15,401 bases of DNA from an uncultured Clostridia bacterium (lineage in GTDB: Bacteria; Bacillota; Clostridia; Christensenellales; Borkfalkiaceae). The number at the start of each line of letters is the position of its first letter. Position 1 is the stretch's first letter. Shown here one piece after another: positions 10,917-15,401 of this stretch. The translations under genes were made by a program, and so were the position numbers. The notes below the pieces were generated by a model. That model did not search any database and was not told the origin of the DNA. It saw only the letters and a program-made list of their open reading frames with translations. Location: the NCBI GenBank assembly GCA_947629725.1, contig CANREU010000021.1, positions 1-15,401 on the forward strand. Direction: 5' to 3'.

Positions 10917-12746
10917 TTACTTTTTTGCATAGATCCCGTAGGAGAAGGGCGGAATGACGAAGTCGCCGCAGGTCGTTTTGCCGCTCAATTGCTCGCGGTA
11001 GGCGCACTTTGTGCGCACGGCGTATTCCCCCGCCGAGTTGTTCACGGCGACGACGACTGCCTCGTTGTTCTTGCGCCGCTCGTAGACGATGCACCCGCCG
11101 TCCGCATAGAGTTCGCGGTAGACGCCGTCGCGGAAGACGTCGGGAAAGCGTGCGGTTCGGATTTCGCCGAGTTTGCGGTAGAAGGCGTGCAGCGCGCAAT
11201 CCGCCTTCGACCAGTCGAAACAGCCGCGGCAGAACGGGTCGGCATAGCCCTGAAGCCCGATCTCGTCGCCGTAATACACGCACGGTACGCCGGGAAGGGT
11301 GTATTGCAGCACGGCCGCCATCCGAAGTTTTTCCTCGGCGCGCGCCGCTTCCTCCTCCGGAAGGCGGGCCCTTGCCATTTCCTCCTTGTCGGTGCAGATC
11401 TTTTCGCCGAACACCGTGACGGCGCGCACCGTGTCGTGGGTGCCGAGGACGTTCATAAGGCAGTCGAGGGTCTCCTTCGGGTAGTTGTCGAGGAGCATGG
11501 CGACCGTCTCGCGGAGCTGGGCGGAATTGCCCGTGCGGACGAAGTTGAGAATGCCGTCTTTGAGCGGGTAGTTCATCACGCTGTCGAGCTCGCGGCCCTG
11601 CAGATATTCCCTGCGCTCGTCGTAGGCGATCTTGTTGGAGGCGTCCTCCCACACTTCGCCGATGACGATCGCCTCGGGATTTTCCGCCTTTGCCGCCGCG
11701 CGCACCTTGCGGAGGAAGAAATCGGGCAGTTCGTCCGCCACATCGAGCCGCCAGCCGCCCGTGCCGCGGGAGAGCCACGTCCGCACGACGCCCTTTTCCC
11801 CGCAGATGAAGTTTTGATAGCTCTCGGAGTTCTCCTCGACGGCGGGAAGGGTCTCAATGCCCCACCAGCTCTCGTAGGAATCGGGGTATTCGCGGAAGCG
11901 GTACCAGCCGATGTAGGGCGAGGAGGGCGATTGATAGGCGCCCACGCTGTCGTATCTCCCGAATTTGTTGAAATAGCGGCTGTCGTCGCCCGTGTGGTTG
12001 AACACGCCGTCGAGAATGACCGCGATCCCGAGCGCGCGCGCATCTGAAACGAGCATTTCAAAGTCTTCCTCCGTCCCGAGGAGGGGGTCGATCTTCTCAT
12101 AGTCGCCCGTGTCGTAGCGGTGGTTGGAATACGCCTCGAAGATGGGATTGAGGTAGATCGCGCCGACGTGCAGGTCCTTTAAGTAGGGCAGCTTTTGGCG
12201 GATCCCCTCGAGGTTGCCGCCGAAGAAATCGTTGTTGAGGATCTTCCCGTATTCGTTCGGGCGGAAGGAGGGCGTGCCGCCCCAATCCTCCCGCAGTTTT
12301 TTGTAGGGTTTTACGGGGTATTCGCCCGCGGCGCGGAAGAAGCGGTCGGGAAAGATCTGATACATCACGGTGCCCTTGAACCACGCGGGCGTGCGGTAGT
12401 TCTCGTCGCATACGGTGATCTGCCACGTCTGCGGCTCCCAGGTCTGCACCGCCTTGCGGAACTTTCCGCACCCCAAACTGCGCCCGTCCCGCAGCTTGAA
12501 ATAGTAAAAATAGAGCCCCGTCTCGCGGAAACGGAGGCAGAGGAAAAATCCCCGCTCCGTCTTCCGCATGGGAAATTCCCGCTCCTCCCCTCCGTCGCGG
12601 CGGAGAACGAGCGCACAGACTTCGGCGGAGAAGTCCTCTTCTCCGCCGTCATCGCGATAGATATTCAGCGCAAGCTCGCTTCCGCGGGAGACAGCCCCCG
12701 TCACACTCTTGCAAGCCGCGTTCAACGGGTCGTAAAAATAGTTCAT
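10917..12746 (-). CDS. GH13 alpha-glycosidase (neopullulanase/cyclomaltodextrinase-like)
   Basis: Cytoplasmic alpha-amylase-family hydrolase, likely trimming maltodextrins or glycogen branches released by phosphorylase. The 609 residues have no signal peptide. A beta-rich N-terminal domain (about 1-115) precedes the catalytic barrel with the four GH13 regions: DGVFNH at 246-251, GWRLDVADE with nucleophile D335, IGEVWE with acid/base E364 and LGTHDT with D438. YQIFPDRF (129-136) and GVPCVYYGDEIG support the subgroup. A C-terminal beta domain ends in PPFSYGIYAKK. Exact specificity (neopullulanase, cyclomaltodextrinase, maltogenic amylase) cannot be fixed. It lies 11 bp after glgP with no visible Shine-Dalgarno sequence, so coupling to glgP translation is likely. 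Its start codon lies inside a repeated palindromic element. Confidence 0.93.
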   Translation of the reverse strand: MNYFYDPLNAACKSVTGAVSRGSELALNIYRDDGGEEDFSAEVCALVLRRDGGEEREFPMRKTERGFFLCLRFRETGLYFYYFKLRDGRSLGCGKFRKAVQTWEPQTWQITVCDENYRTPAWFKGTVMYQIFPDRFFRAAGEYPVKPYKKLREDWGGTPSFRPNEYGKILNNDFFGGNLEGIRQKLPYLKDLHVGAIYLNPIFEAYSNHRYDTGDYEKIDPLLGTEEDFEMLVSDARALGIAVILDGVFNHTGDDSRYFNKFGRYDSVGAYQSPSSPYIGWYRFREYPDSYESWWGIETLPAVEENSESYQNFICGEKGVVRTWLSRGTGGWRLDVADELPDFFLRKVRAAAKAENPEAIVIGEVWEDASNKIAYDERREYLQGRELDSVMNYPLKDGILNFVRTGNSAQLRETVAMLLDNYPKETLDCLMNVLGTHDTVRAVTVFGEKICTDKEEMARARLPEEEAARAEEKLRMAAVLQYTLPGVPCVYYGDEIGLQGYADPFCRGCFDWSKADCALHAFYRKLGEIRTARFPDVFRDGVYRELYADGGCIVYERRKNNEAVVVAVNNSAGEYAVRTKCAYREQLSGKTTCGDFVIPPFSYGIYAKK

Positions 12747-12759
12747 TTTGCGAAGAGTT
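12730..12759 (-). repeat. Palindromic element, copy at the glgP/GH13 junction
   Basis: On the minus strand: AACTCTTCGCAAAA (12759-12746), eight bases, then TTTTACGA (12737-12730). It covers the spacer between the glgP stop and the GH13 start and the first codons of GH13. The 14-base and 8-base arms are identical to those of 10578-10605; only the spacer (8 instead of 6 bases) differs. Confidence 0.7.
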
Positions 12760-15199
12760 ATTTATCCAGCCGCTTCAGTCCCCAAATGCGCTCCGCATAG
12801 TCGCGCACGCTGCGGTCCGCCGAGAAATAGCCCGCCGCGGCGATGTTGCGGAGAGACTTGCGGTTCCACTCCGTCGGATCGTTGCGGTACAGTTCGGACA
12901 TTTTGTGGTGGGTCTGCGTGTACGATTCGTAGTCGGCGAGGCACATGTAGGGATCGGCGACGGGCGATTTGCGGAGCAGGTAGTTTGCGATCTCGGCAAA
13001 CGAGCAGCCGTTGAAGCCGACGATGAGCGATTCGACGATCCTGCGGAGCTCGGCGTCGTGGTTGTAGTAGGAGCTCGAGTTGTAGCCGTTCCGCCACACT
13101 TCGTCCACTTCGTCTGCCTTGAGGCCGAAGATGAAGATGTTGTCCTCCCCCACCCGTTCCGCCATCTCGACGTTCGCGCCGTCGAGCGTGCCGATCGTGA
13201 GGGCGCCGTTGATCATGAACTTCATGTTGCCCGTGCCGCTCGCTTCCTTCCCCGCGAGAGAGATCTGCTCGGAGATCTCGGAGGCGGGCATGAGCGCCTC
13301 GGACATCGTGACGTTGTAGTTCTCCATATACACGACGTTGAGTTTCTCGCGGATACGGGGATCGGGGTTGCGGCGGATGTCCTCGGCGAGGAAGCAGATG
13401 AGCTTCATGATCTGCTTTGCCATGTCGTACCCGGCCGCCGCTTTGGCGCCGAAGATGTACGTCTTGGGAAGGACGTCGAGGTTGGGATCGTCGCGCAGGG
13501 CGTTGTAGCAGGAGATGATGTGCAGGGCGTTGAGGAGCTGGCGCTTATACTCGTGCATGCGCTTTGCCTGCACGTCGAACACGGTGTTCGGGTCGATCTC
13601 GATCCCCTGCTTCTTCTTCGCGTACTCCGCGAACTGCTCCTTCTTGATCCGCTTGATCTCCCCTATCCGCTTCAAAACGCTCTCGTCGCGGTCGAATTTG
13701 GCAAACTCGGCAAGTCGGGACGCGTCCTTTGCGTACCCCTCGCCGATACAGTCGTTGAGGAGGGCGCAGAGCTCGGGGTTGGACTGGTTGAGCCAGCGGC
13801 GGTGCGCAATGCCGTTCGTGACGTTGGTGAATTTCTCGGGCGTGTACTCGTAGAAATCGCGGAAAATGCTGCTTTTTATGATCTCGCTGTGCAGTTCGGA
13901 GACGCCGTTCACGCTGTGCGAGCCCACGATACTCAAATTCGCCATGCGCACGGTGTTGTGGGAGAGGATGGACATCCTCGAAATTTTGTTCCAATCCCCG
14001 GGGAAACGCTTCCAGAGGTCGTCGCAGAAGCGGCGGTTGATCTCCTTCAGAATGCCGTGGATGCGGGGCAGCCTGCGGGAGACAAGGTCTTCCGCCCAAG
14101 TTTCGAGCGCCTCGGCGAGCACGGTGTGGTTGGTGTAGGCGAGGGTCGAAGTCGTGATGTTCCACGCCGTATCCCACTCGAAGTAGTTGTCGTCGAGGAG
14201 GATGCGCATGAGTTCGGGCACGGCGAGGGCGGGATGGGTGTCGTTGATGTGGATGGCGGCCATATCGGGCAGAGTGTCGAGCGTGCCGTAACGGTGCAGG
14301 TGCTCGGAAAGGATGTTCTGCAAGGAAGCCGAGACGAGGAAATACTGCTGTTTAAGACGGAGGGACTTACCCTCGAAATGGTTGTCCGACGGGTAGAGAA
14401 CCTTGGAGATGAGTTCGGCCTCGTTGTCGGCCTGCATGCTGCGCATGTAGTCGCCCTGAGAAAAGGAGCGCATGTCGAACTTGTGCTTGTTCTGCGCCGT
14501 CCACAGTCTCAAAACGGACACGGCTTCCGACCCGTAACCCGATATCATCATGTCGTAAGGAACGGCTTCTATCTCCTGATAGTCGAAATACTCAACCTGC
14601 ATTCCGCCTTCCTTCCACACTTCGCGGATGTGGCCGTCGAACTTGACGGTAAAGGTCTTGTCCGCACGCTGGGTGAGCCAAACTTCTCCACCGGGCAGCC
14701 ATATATCGGGCAGTTCGGTCTGCCAGCCGTCCACGATCTTCTGCTTGAAAAGACCGTATTCGTACCTTATGGAATAGCCCATGGCGGGGTAATCGCCCGA
14801 GGCGAGCGCGTCCATGAAACAGGCGGCGAGACGGCCGAGGCCGCCGTTGCCGAGACCCGCGTCGGGTTCCATTTCGTAAAGTTCTTCCAAAGAAGTGCCG
14901 AAGGAGGCGAGCGCCTCGTTCAGGCTCTTTTCTATGCCTAAATTGAAAACGTTGTTTTTGAGCGAACGGCCGAGCAGAAATTCCATGCAGAGGTAATACA
15001 CCCTCTTTGCCTTGGCCTTTTTGACGGTCTGGTGGTACTTGTTTCTCTTTTCGAGCAGAATGTCCCTGACGGCCATGACAACTGCCTTGTAGAACTGGTC
15101 GGTCGTGGCCTCCTGCCCCGTTACTCCGAAAAATCTCGAAAGTTTGCCTTCGATGATCGTTTTCGCTTCTTTTGCGTTAAAATTTTTGACTTCGTACAT
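12758..15199 (-). CDS. glgP: Glycogen/starch/alpha-glucan phosphorylase
   Basis: PLP-dependent GT35 phosphorylase that releases glucose-1-phosphate from alpha-1,4-glucan chains. The 813 residues match the usual length. Hallmarks are YYLCMEFLLGRSLKNN at 68-83, GLGNGGLGRLAACFMD at 115-130, IHINDTHPA near 317-324, AKRMHEYKRQLLN at 545-557 and the PLP site ASGTGNMKFMINGALTIG with K660. The ATG at 15199 follows GAGGTG at 15211-15216 (11-nt gap). It lies 49 bp after the glgA stop and 11 bp before the GH13 gene, in one operon. The N-terminus lacks the long regulatory extension of animal enzymes. No sign of damage. Confidence 0.98.
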   Translation of the reverse strand: MYEVKNFNAKEAKTIIEGKLSRFFGVTGQEATTDQFYKAVVMAVRDILLEKRNKYHQTVKKAKAKRVYYLCMEFLLGRSLKNNVFNLGIEKSLNEALASFGTSLEELYEMEPDAGLGNGGLGRLAACFMDALASGDYPAMGYSIRYEYGLFKQKIVDGWQTELPDIWLPGGEVWLTQRADKTFTVKFDGHIREVWKEGGMQVEYFDYQEIEAVPYDMMISGYGSEAVSVLRLWTAQNKHKFDMRSFSQGDYMRSMQADNEAELISKVLYPSDNHFEGKSLRLKQQYFLVSASLQNILSEHLHRYGTLDTLPDMAAIHINDTHPALAVPELMRILLDDNYFEWDTAWNITTSTLAYTNHTVLAEALETWAEDLVSRRLPRIHGILKEINRRFCDDLWKRFPGDWNKISRMSILSHNTVRMANLSIVGSHSVNGVSELHSEIIKSSIFRDFYEYTPEKFTNVTNGIAHRRWLNQSNPELCALLNDCIGEGYAKDASRLAEFAKFDRDESVLKRIGEIKRIKKEQFAEYAKKKQGIEIDPNTVFDVQAKRMHEYKRQLLNALHIISCYNALRDDPNLDVLPKTYIFGAKAAAGYDMAKQIMKLICFLAEDIRRNPDPRIREKLNVVYMENYNVTMSEALMPASEISEQISLAGKEASGTGNMKFMINGALTIGTLDGANVEMAERVGEDNIFIFGLKADEVDEVWRNGYNSSSYYNHDAELRRIVESLIVGFNGCSFAEIANYLLRKSPVADPYMCLADYESYTQTHHKMSELYRNDPTEWNRKSLRNIAAAGYFSADRSVRDYAERIWGLKRLDK

Positions 15200-15248
15200 T
15201 GTCGGGCCTACACCTCGCGTAAAATAATCATCCTTTCCCCGAAAAGCC

Positions 15249-15401
15249 TTAAAAGAGCAAACCGTCGTACATCGCGGCGTAACCCGCGGCGGATTTCTTC
15301 CAGCCGAAGTCGGCTTCCATGGCTTTCTTTACATATTTTTTCCACAGAGGTTTGTTTTTATATTCTTCCGCCGCCCTCTTTACGGCAAAGAGCTGGCTTG
15401 G
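15249..15401 (-). CDS. glgA: Glycogen synthase, C-terminal 50 residues
   Basis: ADP-glucose:glycogen glucosyltransferase (GT5), running off the window edge. Only the tail is present, PSQLFAVKRAAEEYKNKPLW followed by a lysine-rich helix and the segment ADFGWKKSAAGYAAMYDGLLF. The DFxWxxSAxxYxxxY pattern is the typical end of bacterial GlgA. The call is strengthened by glgP directly downstream in the same orientation. Start, catalytic residues and the operon promoter lie outside the window. Confidence 0.85.
   Translation of the reverse strand, partial: PSQLFAVKRAAEEYKNKPLWKKYVKKAMEADFGWKKSAAGYAAMYDGLLF

Noticed and set aside
10513..10957. Plus-strand open frames of 125 and 103 residues in the gene-free region
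   Set aside because: Phenylalanine/arginine/glycine-rich translations of the T- and G-rich DNA, no ribosome-binding site, and they cross a strong terminator.
12905..14941. 678-residue open frame on the plus strand
   Set aside because: It lies opposite glgP, whose protein matches a well-known family along its full length. The antisense frame is open because of GC-rich codon bias.

Overview
This is a compact, visibly GC-rich chromosomal segment that looks like a member of the Clostridia (Firmicutes), probably an uncultured gut-type lineage. The assignment rests on gene content and order: scpA-scpB, a ytfI-position gene, ytfJ/gerW, a D-Ala-D-Ala carboxypeptidase and rluB. This resembles the B. 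subtilis block scpA-scpB-ypuI-dacB-spmA-spmB-rluB. A Gram-positive LexA (Cheo-type) box and sigma-A-like promoters agree. I did not compute composition or run any search.

Layout. (1) 2-706: C-terminal part of a DacF-type D,D-carboxypeptidase, ended by an intrinsic terminator. (2) 828-2126: lysA on its own promoter, with its own terminator. (3) 2227-5395 and on to 6387: a plus-strand run of site-2-protease-like M50 peptidase, scpA, scpB, a small membrane protein, ytfJ and a second complete D,D-carboxypeptidase, mostly overlapping. (4) 6422-7126: rluB on its own promoter, convergent with lexA across a bidirectional terminator. (5) 7184-8090: lexA (minus) divergent from a tiny eight-cysteine protein gene (plus). 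(6) 8111-10374: a tyrosine recombinase and hflX (minus strand, ATGA overlap). (7) 10375-10916: a 542-bp gene-free region with unusual structure. (8) 10917-15401: the distal part of a glycogen operon on the minus strand (glgA 3' end, glgP, GH13 alpha-glycosidase).

How the genes work together. LysA (lysine from meso-DAP) and the two carboxypeptidases relate to peptidoglycan. ScpAB loads with SMC for chromosome segregation, and YtfJ is a spore/germination-associated family. LexA and the recombinase touch DNA damage and recombination, HflX is a ribosome-rescue GTPase, and the glg genes build and mobilise glycogen.

The least ordinary signals are in the non-coding DNA. First, 5' leaders are extremely short: at least two and probably three genes are predicted to be leaderless, with the start codon 6-8 nt after a TATAAT box, and two of them share the context TATAATGGNGGCATG. 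Second, a discrete palindromic element of about 30 bp occurs in the intergenic region upstream of the recombinase and again, in inverted orientation, across the glgP/GH13 junction. A related inverted pair abuts the recombinase promoter. Third, the intergenic region also carries two G-quadruplex motifs, a tandem double palindrome and regularly spaced T-runs. No tRNA, rRNA, CRISPR array or insertion sequence was seen.
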